From Acidobacteriota bacterium (lineage in GTDB: Bacteria; Acidobacteriota; Blastocatellia; Pyrinomonadales; Pyrinomonadaceae), in contig JAFAZX010000032.1 of NCBI GenBank assembly GCA_019239425.1, positions 123,682 through 187,681 on the forward strand: 64,000 nucleotides of DNA, read 5' to 3'. A model generated the notes under the pieces. The model was not told the origin of the DNA. It saw only the letters and a list, made by a program, of their open reading frames with translations, and did not search any database. Shown piece after piece: positions 1 through 12,009 of the stretch (position 1 is its first letter; each line of letters begins with the position of its first letter). Position numbers and translations under genes: made by a program.

Positions 1-104
1 GGAGATTAAGGAGAGCAGGGACGAGAATGAAGGACTGCGCCGTATGAGAAAGACGGCGGAGGGGCGGTAAAGTTTTCCGGGCCGTCCGGGAATAGCGGAG
101 GCGG

Positions 105-707
105 GTGATGAGGAGGACTTCGACGGGGCTGTTGGTGCTGGTGCTCGCTTTGGCGGGCGGGGTCTTCTCGAACGAGTGGTTCGGGCACGCGGGGCACACG
201 GACGGGCTCACCTTGAAGCTCGACGCGCGGAAGACTTCGCTGCGCGTGGGCGAGGAGACGGACGTGAGGCTCGTGCTCAAGAACGAGGGCCGGCGCTCCG
301 TCAGGCTGGTGGAGCCGGGCGACGGGAGCGAGTCGGGTTGGAGGACGCCGGTCGTCGCCTGGTCTATCATCAAAGACGACCCGGCGGCGCCCCACCCGCC
401 GGAGCCTTTCAGGGGAGTGCGCGCGCGCGAATGCGGGAACGTCGGCGGGCTGCGGTGGGGCGAGGTCTTCAGTCTCGCGCCGGGCGAGACGAAGGAGTTG
501 TGGCAGTGGGGCGCCTTCCTGCCGCGCTTCGAAGAGCCGGGCGTCTACCGCGTCGTCTTCCTCTACGCGAACCGCCCCTCGATGAGCTGGGTGAGCGAGC
601 AGGGGCGGCCGCTCGTCTTCAACAATCCCTTCGAGATGTGGCGGGTGCGGCACAGCACCGAGGCCACGGCCGTCAGCAACGAGTTGGTCTTCACGGTGCG
701 CGACTAG
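105..707 (+). CDS. Hypothetical secreted protein with predicted Ig-like beta domain
   Basis: The 200-aa product begins with a hydrophobic signal-like segment (about residues 5-24, LLVLVLALAGGVF). It continues into a beta-rich region with the pattern 'L.L.L.A.KTSLRVGEETDVRLVLKN', which resembles the edge strands of BsuPI-like or other Ig-fold domains. The C-terminal 'PGVYRVVFLY' strand fits the same fold. I infer export to the periplasm or surface. Function is unknown. The 104 bases upstream hold no gene that I can support. A long minus-strand reading frame over the same bases is a GC-driven shadow. Confidence 0.75.
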   Translation: MMRRTSTGLLVLVLALAGGVFSNEWFGHAGHTDGLTLKLDARKTSLRVGEETDVRLVLKNEGRRSVRLVEPGDGSESGWRTPVVAWSIIKDDPAAPHPPEPFRGVRARECGNVGGLRWGEVFSLAPGETKELWQWGAFLPRFEEPGVYRVVFLYANRPSMSWVSEQGRPLVFNNPFEMWRVRHSTEATAVSNELVFTVRD

Positions 708-758
708 CGCATGGGCTTTTCCGAACGGGTCAGCGGATGAAAGACGGGGAACCTCCGA

Positions 759-2189
<1,431 letters not shown>

Positions 2190-2196
2190 TCTTCCC

Positions 2197-3633
2197 ATGA
2201 CTCGTCCTCCGCTCAAGAAGAAGGTCGCGGTGCCGCTCGTGCTGGCGGTGCTCTTCGGGCTGGCGTGGTACGTGCTGTCGCGGCTCATGCCGGAGCTGCC
2301 CGCGGGCGCGACCGACCAGCAGCGGATGACGCGCGCGGCGAACGAGTGGGCGGTCACGGTCGCGCAGATCGCCTTCTGGATGAGCGTGGCGCTCGTGGCC
2401 GTGCGCGCGCTCAACGAGCTGACCTTCTTCATCTTCCGCAAGCGCAAGGGCTACGACGCGCCCGCGCTGATGCGCGACCTCTTCTCGCTCGTCCTCTTCG
2501 TGACGGCCGGCGCCGCCATCCTCAAGTACACGCTCGACCTCTCCTTCGCGGCGCTGCTGCCCGGCTCCGCGCTCTTGGGCATCGTCCTCGGCCTCGCCCT
2601 CCAGGACACGCTCGGCAACCTCTTCTCCGGCATCTCGCTCCACGCCGACAAGCCCTTCCAGCTGGGCGACGTCATCACGGTCGGCAAGCACACGGGCGTC
2701 GTCAGCTCCATCACCTGGCGCGCCGTCAAGATCAAGACCTTCTCGAACCACATCGTGCTCGTCGGCAACACGAGCATCGCGAAGGAGTCCATCGAGGTCT
2801 GCCCGCAGAACGGCCAGAACGCGCGCATCGTCTTCTTCAGCGCCGCCTACACCGACTCGCCCGTCAAGGTCATCCACGAGGTGCGCGAGGCCGTCCGCGA
2901 GGCCGAGAACGTCCTGCGCTACATCACGCCCGTCGTCCGCGTCCGCGGCCTGGGCGAGTCGGGCGTGGACTACGAAGTCAAATACTGGCTCTCCGACTAC
3001 ACGCGCTACAACGACACGGACGCGCTCATCCGCCAGCGCATCTGGTACGCCTTCCGCCGCAACGGCTTCACCTTCCCCTTCCCGACGCGCACCGTCCTCA
3101 TGGAAGAGGTCGCGGCCCAGAACGGCGGCGGGCGCGACGCGGAGACTCTGGCCGGGCTGCTCTCGGCCGTGGACATCTTCTCGCCGCTCACGCCGGAGGA
3201 GCTGAACGCGCTGGCGCTGGCGTCGAAGAACCACGTCTTCGCGCCCGGCGAGACGATCATCCGCGCGGGCGACGACGGCGACTCGATGTTCGTCGTGAGC
3301 CGCGGCGGCGTGGACGTGCGCGTGGACTCGAACGGCGCGCCGCGCACCATCAACCGGCTCGGCGAGGGCGCCTTCTTCGGCGAGATGGCGCTCTTCACCG
3401 GCGAGCCGCGCACGGCCAACGTCGTCGCCTCGGAGGAGACCGAAGTCCTGGAGATCGGCCACGACGCGATGCGCGGACTCTTCCGGACGAACCCCGACCT
3501 CGTCGAAGCGCTCAGCCACGCCATCAACGAGCGCCGCGCCGGCCTCCTCGCCAACGCCTCCGTCTCGGCCGGCGAGGAGGACACGCACGACGGCCTCCTC
3601 TCCAAAATCAAACGCTTCTTCGGGCTCGACTAG
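2197..3633 (+). CDS. MscS-family mechanosensitive channel with C-terminal cyclic-nucleotide-binding domain
   Basis: The 478-aa protein has three N-terminal membrane segments, the third being the pore helix region 'LPGSALLGIVLGLALQDTLG'. An MscS beta/alpha vestibule follows to about residue 290. After a linker, a cNMP-binding domain spans about residues 330-450 with the phosphate-binding cassette pattern GEGAFFGEMALF followed by EPRTA. The Glu and Arg expected to contact the cyclic nucleotide are present, so gating by cAMP or cGMP is plausible. I chose ATG 2197 because the frame extends upstream only through the inverted repeat at 2068-2189, which encodes the low-complexity peptide AYCLLPSAYCLLLP. 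This architecture matches the MscS/cNMP-gated (bCNG) group. Confidence 0.9.
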   Translation: MTRPPLKKKVAVPLVLAVLFGLAWYVLSRLMPELPAGATDQQRMTRAANEWAVTVAQIAFWMSVALVAVRALNELTFFIFRKRKGYDAPALMRDLFSLVLFVTAGAAILKYTLDLSFAALLPGSALLGIVLGLALQDTLGNLFSGISLHADKPFQLGDVITVGKHTGVVSSITWRAVKIKTFSNHIVLVGNTSIAKESIEVCPQNGQNARIVFFSAAYTDSPVKVIHEVREAVREAENVLRYITPVVRVRGLGESGVDYEVKYWLSDYTRYNDTDALIRQRIWYAFRRNGFTFPFPTRTVLMEEVAAQNGGGRDAETLAGLLSAVDIFSPLTPEELNALALASKNHVFAPGETIIRAGDDGDSMFVVSRGGVDVRVDSNGAPRTINRLGEGAFFGEMALFTGEPRTANVVASEETEVLEIGHDAMRGLFRTNPDLVEALSHAINERRAGLLANASVSAGEEDTHDGLLSKIKRFFGLD

Positions 3634-3663
3634 AACCGTCCGGTTTGCGTGTAGGGCGAGGGA

Positions 3664-3738
3664 TTCACCGCAGAGACACAGAGGCACGGCTTGTTGGGTT
3701 ATTGACCCCGAGCCGTGCCTCTGTGTCTCTGTGGTGAA
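3664..3738. repeat. Long inverted repeat, octamer family B (ACACAGAG)
   Basis: Arms 3664-3691 and 3711-3738 are 28 bp with one mismatch. The arm is built on an 8-base period (CCGCAGAG ACACAGAG GCACGGC). It lies between the convergent mscS-like gene and the EamA permease, so it may act as a bidirectional terminator. Same family: 16306-16390, 48033-48109, 56861-56936. Confidence 0.9.
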
Positions 3739-3748
3739 ACAGCTCTAC

Positions 3749-4729
3749 TTATGTCGCACTCTGCGTGACGTGAGTTTGACACTCGTCACGCGGCGAAGCG
3801 TGCCTCTCCCGGCGCAGGCGTGCGAGGAGTTGCGCGAGCTCCTTCGGCGAGGTCTTCACAAGGGCCACGCCGAGCAGTATGACGAGCGCCGCGCCGGCCT
3901 CGCGCCAGCCGAGCGGCTCTGAAAGGACGAGCCACCCGAGCACGAGCGCCACCAGAGGGTTCACGTACGCGTAGGTCGAGACCAGAGGCAGAGGCAGCTT
4001 CTGTATCGCGTACATGTAAGCGCTGTAGGCCACAATCGAACCGAAGACGACGAGGTACAGGAGCGCGCCCAAGCCCCGCGCGCTGAAATGCATCCCCGGC
4101 CACTCGCCCCAGAGCGTCCCCAGAATTGTCAGCGCAAAGCCCGCCCAAAGCATCTGCACCGCCGAGGCCATCAGCGGCGAGACGCCTACGGGTCGCAGCT
4201 TCGCGTAGACCGAACCCGCCTGCCACGCGAAACAGCCGATCTGTATGATGACGACGCCGAGGACGTACTTCGCGTTCACCTCCGCCCCGAAGAGCTGCGG
4301 CCCGACGAGCATCGCCAAGCCGCCGAAGCCGACGGCCATCCCGAGCAGACCTCTGACGCCGACGCGCTCGCCGCCCTTCTGCAGACGCTCGAGCGCCGCC
4401 GCCCAGAACGGCGAGGTCGCGACCAGAAGCGCCGCCATCCCGCTCGGAACCCACTTCTCCGCCCACACGACCGCGCCGTTCCCGACGCCGAGCAGCAGCA
4501 GGCCCACCACGCCCAGGTCGAGCCACTCGCGCCCGATGGGCAGGCGCGCGCCCCTCTGCCGGCTCATGACGAAGAAGAGAATGCCGCCGGCGACGATGAA
4601 GCGCAGCCCCGCGAAGAGCGTCGGCTGGAAACCCTCCAACCCGACGGCAATCGCCAGGTACGTCGTCCCCCAGAAGAAACAGACCGCCGCCCAGGCGCCG
4701 TACGCCCCTAACTTATCCCTGCTTGTCAT
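3749..4729 (-). CDS. EamA/DMT-family permease, likely amino-acid or metabolite exporter
   Basis: The 326-aa protein has about ten hydrophobic helices arranged as two EamA repeats. The N-terminal WGTTYLAIAVGL pattern and the second-repeat pattern 'YVNPLVALVLGWLVLSEPLG' are characteristic of the drug/metabolite transporter superfamily (RhaT/YdcZ/EamA type). Its start codon overlaps the 3' end of the upstream lrp-like gene by 17 bp, so the two are translationally coupled. A linked Lrp/AsnC regulator suggests that the exported substrate is an amino acid or related compound; this is inference from context. Confidence 0.9.
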   Translation of the reverse strand: MTSRDKLGAYGAWAAVCFFWGTTYLAIAVGLEGFQPTLFAGLRFIVAGGILFFVMSRQRGARLPIGREWLDLGVVGLLLLGVGNGAVVWAEKWVPSGMAALLVATSPFWAAALERLQKGGERVGVRGLLGMAVGFGGLAMLVGPQLFGAEVNAKYVLGVVIIQIGCFAWQAGSVYAKLRPVGVSPLMASAVQMLWAGFALTILGTLWGEWPGMHFSARGLGALLYLVVFGSIVAYSAYMYAIQKLPLPLVSTYAYVNPLVALVLGWLVLSEPLGWREAGAALVILLGVALVKTSPKELAQLLARLRRERHASPRDECQTHVTQSAT

Positions 4730-5210
4730 CGCTCACCCGCTTCTCTCTGCCCACCGGCAGCGCCGTAGACTCCTTGACGGTCTTCAGGACAATCGTCGTC
4801 CGGGTGCTCCTGATCTGTTTGAAACGCCCCAGCTCGTCCCGCAGAATCCTGTAGAGGTCGTCCGTGTCCCGCGCACGCACCTTCACTAAGAAACAGTCCT
4901 CGCCCGCGAGGTGGTGCAGTTCCAGAACCGACGGCAGCGCCGCCAGCTCCTCGGCCGTCCCCTCCGCGCGCCCGATTAAATCTTCGGGGTCGTCCACCCG
5001 CAGGAAGATGAAGGCCACAAGCCCCAGTTCCAGCGCGTGCGGGTCCAGAACCGCCGTGTAGCCTTTAATCAGGCCGCGCTCCTCCAACTTGCGCACGCGC
5101 TCAAGCGTGGCCGAGGGGGTCAGTTCGACCGCCCGCGCCAACTCCACGTTGGTCTTCCGCCCGTCCTTCTGGAGAATCTCCAGAATCTTCGCGTCCCTCT
5201 CGTCAAGCAT
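4713..5210 (-). CDS. Lrp/AsnC-family transcriptional regulator
   Basis: The 165-aa protein has an N-terminal winged-helix AsnC-type domain (LDERDAKILEILQKDGRKTN, then VELARAVELTPSATLERVRKL) and a C-terminal RAM ligand-binding domain from about residue 65 (VLELHHLAGEDCFLVKVRARDTDDLYRIL). Family members bind amino acids and regulate metabolism or efflux genes. It is first in a two-gene operon with the EamA permease, which it overlaps by 17 bp. A strong promoter (5292-5320) lies about 80 bp upstream. Lrp-type proteins usually autoregulate, which would place an operator in the 5211-5350 interval. Confidence 0.93.
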   Translation of the reverse strand: MLDERDAKILEILQKDGRKTNVELARAVELTPSATLERVRKLEERGLIKGYTAVLDPHALELGLVAFIFLRVDDPEDLIGRAEGTAEELAALPSVLELHHLAGEDCFLVKVRARDTDDLYRILRDELGRFKQIRSTRTTIVLKTVKESTALPVGREKRVSDDKQG

Positions 5211-5291
5211 TGAGGATACCCCTCCGCCCCTCTACGAATCTCCGAGCCGCCCCGTTCCGCCAAATTCGGTCGATTTCCCTAATTGCTGTTT

Positions 5292-5320
5292 ATCATATGC
5301 TCATCTTGCGGATTCGTCAA
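5292..5320 (-). promoter_or_regulatory. Sigma70-type promoter of the lrp-eamA operon
   Basis: On the minus strand TTGACG (5320-5315) and TATGAT (5297-5292) are separated by exactly 17 bp. Transcription would begin near 5285, about 75 nt before the lrp-like start codon. The rest of the 5211-5536 gap holds a GC-rich palindrome and the hsp20 promoter. Confidence 0.75.
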
Positions 5321-5356
5321 CAAATATTCTCCGTAGTCGGAATTATGCAGTAGTAT

Positions 5357-5388
5357 CCACGGCGGCGGTTAACGGCCAGCCGCCGTGG
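5357..5388. repeat. GC-rich palindrome between divergent promoters
   Basis: CCACGGCGGC (5357-5366) and GCCGCCGTGG (5379-5388) are perfect complements around a 12-base spacer. It lies between the lrp and hsp20 promoters, and its GGCCAGCCGCCG core recurs in the hairpin at 6083-6154. It could be an operator or an interspersed repeat. Confidence 0.6.
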
Positions 5389-5419
5389 CAACCCGCCGTT
5401 TTTCTCGTTCATCTACAGA

Positions 5420-5449
5420 CTTGACAGCAACACACTCAAGCTTTATTAT
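5420..5449 (+). promoter_or_regulatory. hsp20 promoter overlapped by a HAIR-like (HspR) inverted repeat
   Basis: TTGACA (5421-5426) and TATTAT (5444-5449) are spaced 17 bp apart, a near-ideal housekeeping promoter. Overlapping the -35 and spacer is CTTGACA, seven bases, ACTCAAG (5420-5440). The HspR operator HAIR is CTTGAGT-N7-ACTCAAG; the right half is exact, the left half differs at its last two bases, and the 7-base spacing is conserved. This predicts HspR-type repression of the stress island. No hspR gene is in the window. Confidence 0.65.
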
Positions 5450-5536
5450 CCCGACGTGCTCAGGCATTGAGGATTGCCCCGGCCCTCTTCCGAGGGAGGT
5501 GGGGCAGCAAAAATTCTCTCTGGAGGTAAAAAAATC

Positions 5537-6067
5537 ATGAGCATCACACGTTACGACCCTTTCCGTGATTTGAAGACCTTGCAGGACGAGGTCAACCGCC
5601 TCTTCTCCACCAACTTCTCGCGCGGCTTCGGCGACGAAGGCATCGCCCGCGGCGCCTGGACGCCGAACGTGGACATCTTCGAGAACAAGGACGAGATCGT
5701 CCTCGAGGCCGAACTCCCAGGCATGAACCGGGAGGACTTCGAGCTGACCATCGAGAACAACGTCCTGACGCTCCGCGGCGAGCGCCGCTTCGAGAAGAAG
5801 GACGAGGCCGACAACTACCACCGCGTCGAGCGCGCCTACGGCTCGTTCACGCGCTCCTTCACGCTGCCGCAGACCGTCTCGGGCGAGAACGCGGCCGCCG
5901 AGTACAAGAACGGCGTGCTCCGCGTCGTGCTCCGCAAGCGCGAGGAGGTGAAGGCCCGCCGCATCGAGATCAAGGGCGAGGCGGCCGGCGCCGGCGAGCC
6001 GAAGACCATCAAGGCGCAGCCCGAGCGGCCCGAGGCCAAGGGCCAGACGAACACGGCCAACGCCTAA
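5537..6067 (+). CDS. hsp20: Hsp20/alpha-crystallin small heat-shock protein
   Basis: The 176-aa ATP-independent holdase has the alpha-crystallin core at about residues 40-140. Recognisable strands include WTPNVDIFENKDEIVLEAEL, PGMNREDFELTIENNVLTL and the ERAYGSFTRSFTLP strand, followed by 'AEYKNGVLRVVLRK'. ATG 5537 is chosen because AGGAGGT-like GGAGGT (5522-5527) precedes it and homology begins at MSITRYDPF. The C-terminal tail is Lys/Glu-rich with no obvious IxI motif. It is the first gene of the proteostasis island and is probably controlled by the HAIR-like element upstream. Confidence 0.95.
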   Translation: MSITRYDPFRDLKTLQDEVNRLFSTNFSRGFGDEGIARGAWTPNVDIFENKDEIVLEAELPGMNREDFELTIENNVLTLRGERRFEKKDEADNYHRVERAYGSFTRSFTLPQTVSGENAAAEYKNGVLRVVLRKREEVKARRIEIKGEAAGAGEPKTIKAQPERPEAKGQTNTANA

Positions 6068-6082
6068 CCGGCAGGTAACCTT

Positions 6083-6154
6083 CGGCGGCCAGCCCGACGG
6101 TCAGGAGCCACGGAAGTTTCGTCTCCCGTGGCGGCCCGCCGCGGCTGGCCGCCG
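6083..6154. repeat. Nested GC-rich hairpin between hsp20 and clpB
   Basis: The outer arms CGGCGGCCAGCC (6083-6094) and GGCTGGCCGCCG (6143-6154) are perfect complements. A nested GCCACGG/CCGTGGC stem lies inside. It may be a partial terminator or processing site that sets hsp20 above clpB expression. It shares its core with the palindrome at 5357-5388. Confidence 0.65.
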
Positions 6155-6215
6155 GGGTTTACGGCGGCGTTAGAATTTTTAGAAGTAGTTCAGTAGAGAT
6201 TTTCCCGAGGCAATC

Positions 6216-8822
6216 ATGCGTCTAGAACGTTTCACACTGCGCGGCCAGGAGGCCATCCAGTCGGCCATCGAGGCGGCCGAGCGCAACCAGCACCAGCAGG
6301 TCGAGCCCGAGCACCTCCTGCTCTCCATGCTCGAACAGCCGGAGAGCACCGTCCGCCCCCTCCTCGGCAAGCTCGGCGCGAACTTGCAGGTCGTCCTGAA
6401 CGACCTGCAGGCGGCCATCGCGCGTCTGCCGAAAGTGCAGGGCGGCTCGCAGTATTTCAGCCCGCGCATCACGCAGGTCTTCCAGGCGGCCCAGAAGGAG
6501 GCCGAGCAGATGCAGGACGAGTACGTTTCGACCGAGCACCTGCTCCTCGCCGTCGCGGCCGAGAAGGACGGCGCTTCGGGGCGCATCCTGCGCCAGCACG
6601 GCGTCAACCGCGAAGACCTCTTTAAAGTCATCGAGCAGACCCGCGGCGGCGTGCGCGTCACAGACCAGAACGCCGAGGCCAACTACCAGGCGCTCTCGAA
6701 GTACGCCAAAGACCTGACGGAGCTGGCGCGCCAGGGCAAGCTCGACCCCGTCATCGGCCGCGACGACGAGATCCGCCGCACCGTGCAGGTCTTGAGCAGG
6801 AGGACGAAGAACAACCCCGTGCTCATCGGCGAGCCGGGCGTCGGCAAGACCGCCATCGTCGAGGGGCTCGCGCAGCGCATCGTCTCGGGCGACGTTCCCG
6901 AAACGCTCCGCAACAAGCGGCTCGTGGGGCTCGACCTCGGCTCGATGCTCGCGGGCGCGAAGTACCGCGGCGAGTTCGAGGACAGGTTGAAGGCCGTGCT
7001 CAAGGAGATCGAGAACGCGCAGGGCCAGATCGTCCTCTTCATCGACGAGCTGCACACGCTCGTCGGCGCGGGCGCGTCCGAGGGCGCGATTGACGCCTCA
7101 AACATGCTGAAGCCGGCGCTCGCGCGCGGCGAGCTGCGCTGCGTCGGCGCGACGACCCTGAACGAGTACAAGAAGTACATCGAGAAGGACGCCGCGCTCG
7201 AACGCCGCTTCCAGCAGGTCTTCGTCGGCGAGCCGACCGTCGAGGACACCATCGCCATCCTGCGCGGCCTGAAGGAGCGCTACGAGGTGCACCACGGCGT
7301 CCGCATCAAGGACTCGGCCATCGTCTCGGCGGCGACGCTCTCGAACCGCTACATCACAGACCGCTTCCTGCCCGACAAGGCCATCGACCTCATCGACGAG
7401 GCGGCCTCGCGCCTCCGCATCGAGATTGACTCACTGCCCGTCGAGATTGACGAACTCGAACGCGAAATCATGCAGCTCGAAATCGAGCGGCAGGCCCTGA
7501 CGCGCGAGACGGACGAGCGCTCGAAGGCGCGGCTTCACGAGATCGAGCAGCGCGTCGCAGACCTCAAGGAACGTTCGGCCGGCATGAAGGCGAAGTGGCA
7601 GGCCGAGAAGGAGATCATCGAGCGCATCCGCAAGACGAAGGAGGAGGTCGAGCAGACGAAGATACAGGCCGAGCAGTACGAGCGCGCGGGCGACTACAAC
7701 AAGGTCGCGGAGCTGCGCTACGGCCGTCTCGTCGGCCTGCAGCAACAGCTCGAAGCAGACCAGTCGAAGCTCGAAGAGGCGCAGCGAGAGGGCGTCTTCC
7801 TCAAAGAAGAGGTTGACGAGGAGGACGTGGCGCAGGTCGTCGCCAAGTGGACGGGCGTGCCCGTCTCGAAGATGTTGGAAGGCGAGATGCAGAAGCTCGT
7901 CACGATGGAGGAGCGCCTCAACAAGCGCGTCATCGGGCAGGACGAAGCGCTGACCGCGGTCGCCAACGCCGTGCGCCGCGCGCGGGCGGGGCTGCAAGAC
8001 CCGAACCGACCCGTCGGCTCCTTCATCTTCCTCGGCCCCACCGGCGTCGGCAAGACCGAGACGGCGCGCGCGCTCGCCGAGTTTCTGTTTGACGACGAGC
8101 GGGCGATGATTCGGCTCGACATGTCGGAGTACATGGAGAAGCACGCCGTGGCGCGCATGATCGGCGCGCCGCCGGGCTACGTCGGCTACGAGGAGGGCGG
8201 GCAGTTGACCGAGGCCGTGCGCCGCCGCCCGTACAGCGTCATCCTCTTCGACGAGATCGAGAAGGCGCACCCGGATGTCTTCAACATCCTCTTGCAGATT
8301 CTCGACGACGGGCGTCTGACCGACTCGAAGGGGCGCACGGTGGACTTCAAGAACACCGTGCTGATTATGACCTCGAACCTCGGGAGTCGCGAGATACAGG
8401 CCGTCGCCGACGACGAGAAGCAGGTCAGAGAGGCGGTGTTGGAAGTCCTGCGCGAGAACTTCAAGCCGGAGTTCCTCAACCGCGTGGACGACATCGTCAT
8501 CTTCCACCAGCTCACGCGCGAGCAGATCGGCGACATCATCGAGATACAGCTCGAACGCCTGCGCCGCCTCTTGGCGGAGCGCGACATGCACCTCGAACTG
8601 GACGAGTCGGCCAGGGCACTGCTCTCGCGCGAGGGCTACGACCCGCTGTACGGCGCGCGCCCCTTGAAGCGCGCGATTCAGACGCTCATCCAGAACCCGC
8701 TCGCGTCGAAGCTTTTGCGCGGCGAGATTCTGCCCGGTCAGACCGTCCGCGTCTCGGCCGACGGCGACCAGATGCAGTTCACGGCCGACGGCGACGCCGC
8801 GACCGAGGCGGCTAAGGCATAA
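6216..8822 (+). CDS. clpB: ClpB disaggregase (AAA+ chaperone)
   Basis: The 868-aa protein has the full ClpB plan: Clp-N repeats (about 1-150), NBD1 with Walker A GEPGVGKT (205-212), a long coiled-coil middle domain (about 410-525), NBD2 with Walker A GPTGVGKT (607-614) and the ClpB C-terminal domain. There is no ClpP-binding xGF loop in NBD2 (the text after [10 protein letters not shown] goes straight to NFKPEFLNR), so it is a disaggregase and not a protease subunit. It works with DnaK, which is not in the window. ATG 6216 follows a CGAGG site. The stop codon sits 3 bases before the inverted repeat at 8826. Confidence 0.98.
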   Translation: MRLERFTLRGQEAIQSAIEAAERNQHQQVEPEHLLLSMLEQPESTVRPLLGKLGANLQVVLNDLQAAIARLPKVQGGSQYFSPRITQVFQAAQKEAEQMQDEYVSTEHLLLAVAAEKDGASGRILRQHGVNREDLFKVIEQTRGGVRVTDQNAEANYQALSKYAKDLTELARQGKLDPVIGRDDEIRRTVQVLSRRTKNNPVLIGEPGVGKTAIVEGLAQRIVSGDVPETLRNKRLVGLDLGSMLAGAKYRGEFEDRLKAVLKEIENAQGQIVLFIDELHTLVGAGASEGAIDASNMLKPALARGELRCVGATTLNEYKKYIEKDAALERRFQQVFVGEPTVEDTIAILRGLKERYEVHHGVRIKDSAIVSAATLSNRYITDRFLPDKAIDLIDEAASRLRIEIDSLPVEIDELEREIMQLEIERQALTRETDERSKARLHEIEQRVADLKERSAGMKAKWQAEKEIIERIRKTKEEVEQTKIQAEQYERAGDYNKVAELRYGRLVGLQQQLEADQSKLEEAQREGVFLKEEVDEEDVAQVVAKWTGVPVSKMLEGEMQKLVTMEERLNKRVIGQDEALTAVANAVRRARAGLQDPNRPVGSFIFLGPTGVGKTETARALAEFLFDDERAMIRLDMSEYMEKHAVARMIGAPPGYVGYEEGGQLTEAVRRRPYSVILFDEIEKAHPDVFNILLQILDDGRLTDSKGRTVDFKNTVLIMTSNLGSREIQAVADDEKQVREAVLEVLRENFKPEFLNRVDDIVIFHQLTREQIGDIIEIQLERLRRLLAERDMHLELDESARALLSREGYDPLYGARPLKRAIQTLIQNPLASKLLRGEILPGQTVRVSADGDQMQFTADGDAATEAAKA

Positions 8823-8825
8823 GAA

Positions 8826-8901
8826 GGGTGCTGGGTGCTGGGTTCTAGGTGCTGGGGAAAGTCAGTTTTAACCAGCACCTAGAACCCAGCACCCAGCACC
8901 C
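8826..8901. repeat. Long inverted repeat, heptamer family C (GGGTGCT)
   Basis: Arms 8826-8855 and 8872-8901 are perfect 30-bp complements made of four heptamers (GGGTGCT, GGGTGCT, GGGTTCT, AGGTGCT). It separates clpB from the second hsp20 within what looks like one operon. Same family: 40698-40781, 50098-50163. Confidence 0.92.
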
Positions 8902-8920
8902 CATCCGGAGGATGGAACAT

Positions 8921-9367
8921 ATGAGACATCATAGATTCGACCCGCGCGACCTCTTCAGTTTGCAGGAGCGGATGAACCGTCTGTTCGAGGAGGCGGCCGA
9001 CCGGCGCGCGGGCGCGCGCGAGGACGAGGCCGAGATCGAGCGCGCCGACTGGATTCCGGCGGCGGACGTTTACGAGGAAGAGCGCGAATACCTGCTCGTC
9101 CTCGACCTGCCCGGCATCAACCACGAAGGGCTGGACGTGAGTCTGGACGACGGCCGCCTCGTCATCCGCGGCGACCGGAGGGGGCAGGAGGGATTGAACG
9201 CGCGCCGGACGGAGCGGCCGCAGGGGCGCTTCGTGCGCACCTTCTCCCTGCCCGACGCCGTCGACCGCTCGGCCATCTCGGCCGACTACAAGGACGGCGT
9301 GCTCCTGCTCCACCTGCCCAAGCGCGACGAGCGGCAGGGGCGCCGGCTGAAGATAGACGTGAGGTGA
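8921..9367 (+). CDS. Second Hsp20/alpha-crystallin small heat-shock protein
   Basis: The 148-aa protein has an alpha-crystallin core (about residues 38-140: 'WIPAADVYEEEREYLLVLDL', 'PGINHEGLDVSLDDGRLVIR', 'GRFVRTFSLPDAVD', 'ISADYKDGVLLLHLPKRDE'). ATG 8921 is preferred because GGAGG (8907-8911) lies 9 bases upstream; ATG 8912 would be too close. It is a diverged paralogue of the hsp20 at 5537, with a shorter C-terminal tail and an acidic Arg-rich N-terminus. Co-location with clpB and grpE suggests hand-off of held substrates to the disaggregation machinery. Confidence 0.95.
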   Translation: MRHHRFDPRDLFSLQERMNRLFEEAADRRAGAREDEAEIERADWIPAADVYEEEREYLLVLDLPGINHEGLDVSLDDGRLVIRGDRRGQEGLNARRTERPQGRFVRTFSLPDAVDRSAISADYKDGVLLLHLPKRDERQGRRLKIDVR

Positions 9368-9381
9368 GCCGCGGCGTGAAC

Positions 9382-9460
9382 GGCGAATCGTAAATCGTCA
9401 ACAGCGAGCGGGCCGCGCGCCGCCTTTCCTATTTACGATTTACCATTTACGATTTACGCC
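9382..9460. repeat. Imperfect inverted repeat, heptamer family CGTAAAT
   Basis: The left arm has GCGAATCGTAAATCGT near 9382-9398. The right arm near 9434-9460 reads CGATTTACCATTTACGATTT. The right arm has 7-base periodicity. Pairing is imperfect. It runs up to the grpE start codon. Confidence 0.55.
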
Positions 9461-9461
9461 A

Positions 9462-10175
9462 ATGAGACTATTTCGCAGGGGGAGTAAAAAGCGAGATATG
9501 GCAGAGAAGGACTCGGCCGAGAAGGATTGGCCGGAGGAGTTGGGCACTTCGGAAGAGGAGTCGCCGAGGGTGCGCGTCAACGACCGCCGCCGCATACGGC
9601 TCGGCGAAGAGGAGAACGAGGGCGAGCAGCCGGCGGCCGAAGAGTCGGCGCCGAGCGTGAAGCCTTCTTACATCGAAGAGCTTGAGGCGCGCACGCGCGA
9701 GGCGGAGCAGAAGGTCACCGACGTGCAGTCGAGATTCGAGCAGGTCAGGTCGGAACTCAAGCGCGAGACGGACGAGCTGCGCCAGCGCCTCGCGCGCAAC
9801 GCCGACGAGCGCGTCACGCGCGAGAAGGCCGCGCTCCTCTCGGCGCTGCTGCCCGTCATCGACAACCTGCAGCGCGCCGTCGAGGCGGCCGAATCGGGCG
9901 GCTCGCAGGAGTCGCTCCTCAACGGCCTGCGCGGCACCATCAGCGGCTTCGAGAGCGCGCTCGCGCAGGTCGGCGCCGAGCCCGTCGACGCGCTCGCGCA
10001 AGCCTTCGACCCGGAGCTGCACGAAGCGGTCGACACCACCGAGGTCGAGCCCGAACTCGACGGCCAGGTCATGGCGCAGTACAGCCGCGGCTACCGCCTC
10101 GGCAACCAACTGCTCCGCCCCGCGCGCGTCCAGGTCGGCCGCGCGAAGAGCGAGAGCGAGAGCGCGGGCGCGTGA
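9462..10175 (+). CDS. grpE: GrpE nucleotide-exchange factor for DnaK
   Basis: The 237-aa protein has an acidic disordered N-terminus (about 1-70), a long coiled coil (about 72-115, 'IEELEARTREAEQKVTDVQS') and the GrpE head ('LPVIDNLQRAVEAAESGG', then 'FDPELHEAVDTTEVEPELDG' and GYRLGNQLLRPARVQV). It releases ADP from DnaK. Sequence is diverged but the family pattern is complete. ATG 9462 has no clear ribosome site and abuts an inverted repeat; ATG 9498 is an alternative that would only shorten the disordered tail. No dnaK or dnaJ is adjacent. Confidence 0.9.
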   Translation: MRLFRRGSKKRDMAEKDSAEKDWPEELGTSEEESPRVRVNDRRRIRLGEEENEGEQPAAEESAPSVKPSYIEELEARTREAEQKVTDVQSRFEQVRSELKRETDELRQRLARNADERVTREKAALLSALLPVIDNLQRAVEAAESGGSQESLLNGLRGTISGFESALAQVGAEPVDALAQAFDPELHEAVDTTEVEPELDGQVMAQYSRGYRLGNQLLRPARVQVGRAKSESESAGA

Positions 10176-10210
10176 GTTCATCGGACAGATTGAGCTAAAC
10201 AGACTATTAA

Positions 10211-11863
<1,653 letters not shown>

Positions 11864-11868
11864 GAGCC

Positions 11869-12008
11869 GTAGACGGTAGACCGTAAGCCGTGACAAGTGG
11901 AAACCTGTTGAGCCGTGAACGGCGACGCGAGTACGCATTATGACTCGCCGTTGTTCACGGCTCACCTTTCTGGTTCTTTATGGTCACGGCTTACGGTTTA
12001 CCGTTTAC
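11869..12008. repeat. Nested long inverted repeat, heptamer family GTAAACG
   Basis: The outer arms 11869-11894 and 11983-12008 pair with two mismatches in 26 bp (GTAGACG GTAGACC GTAAGCC repeats). An inner pair, TGAGCCGTGAAC near 11909 and GTTCACGGCTCA near 11954, forms a second stem. It lies directly 3' of groL and may protect or terminate its mRNA. Confidence 0.8.
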
Positions 12009-12009
12009 G

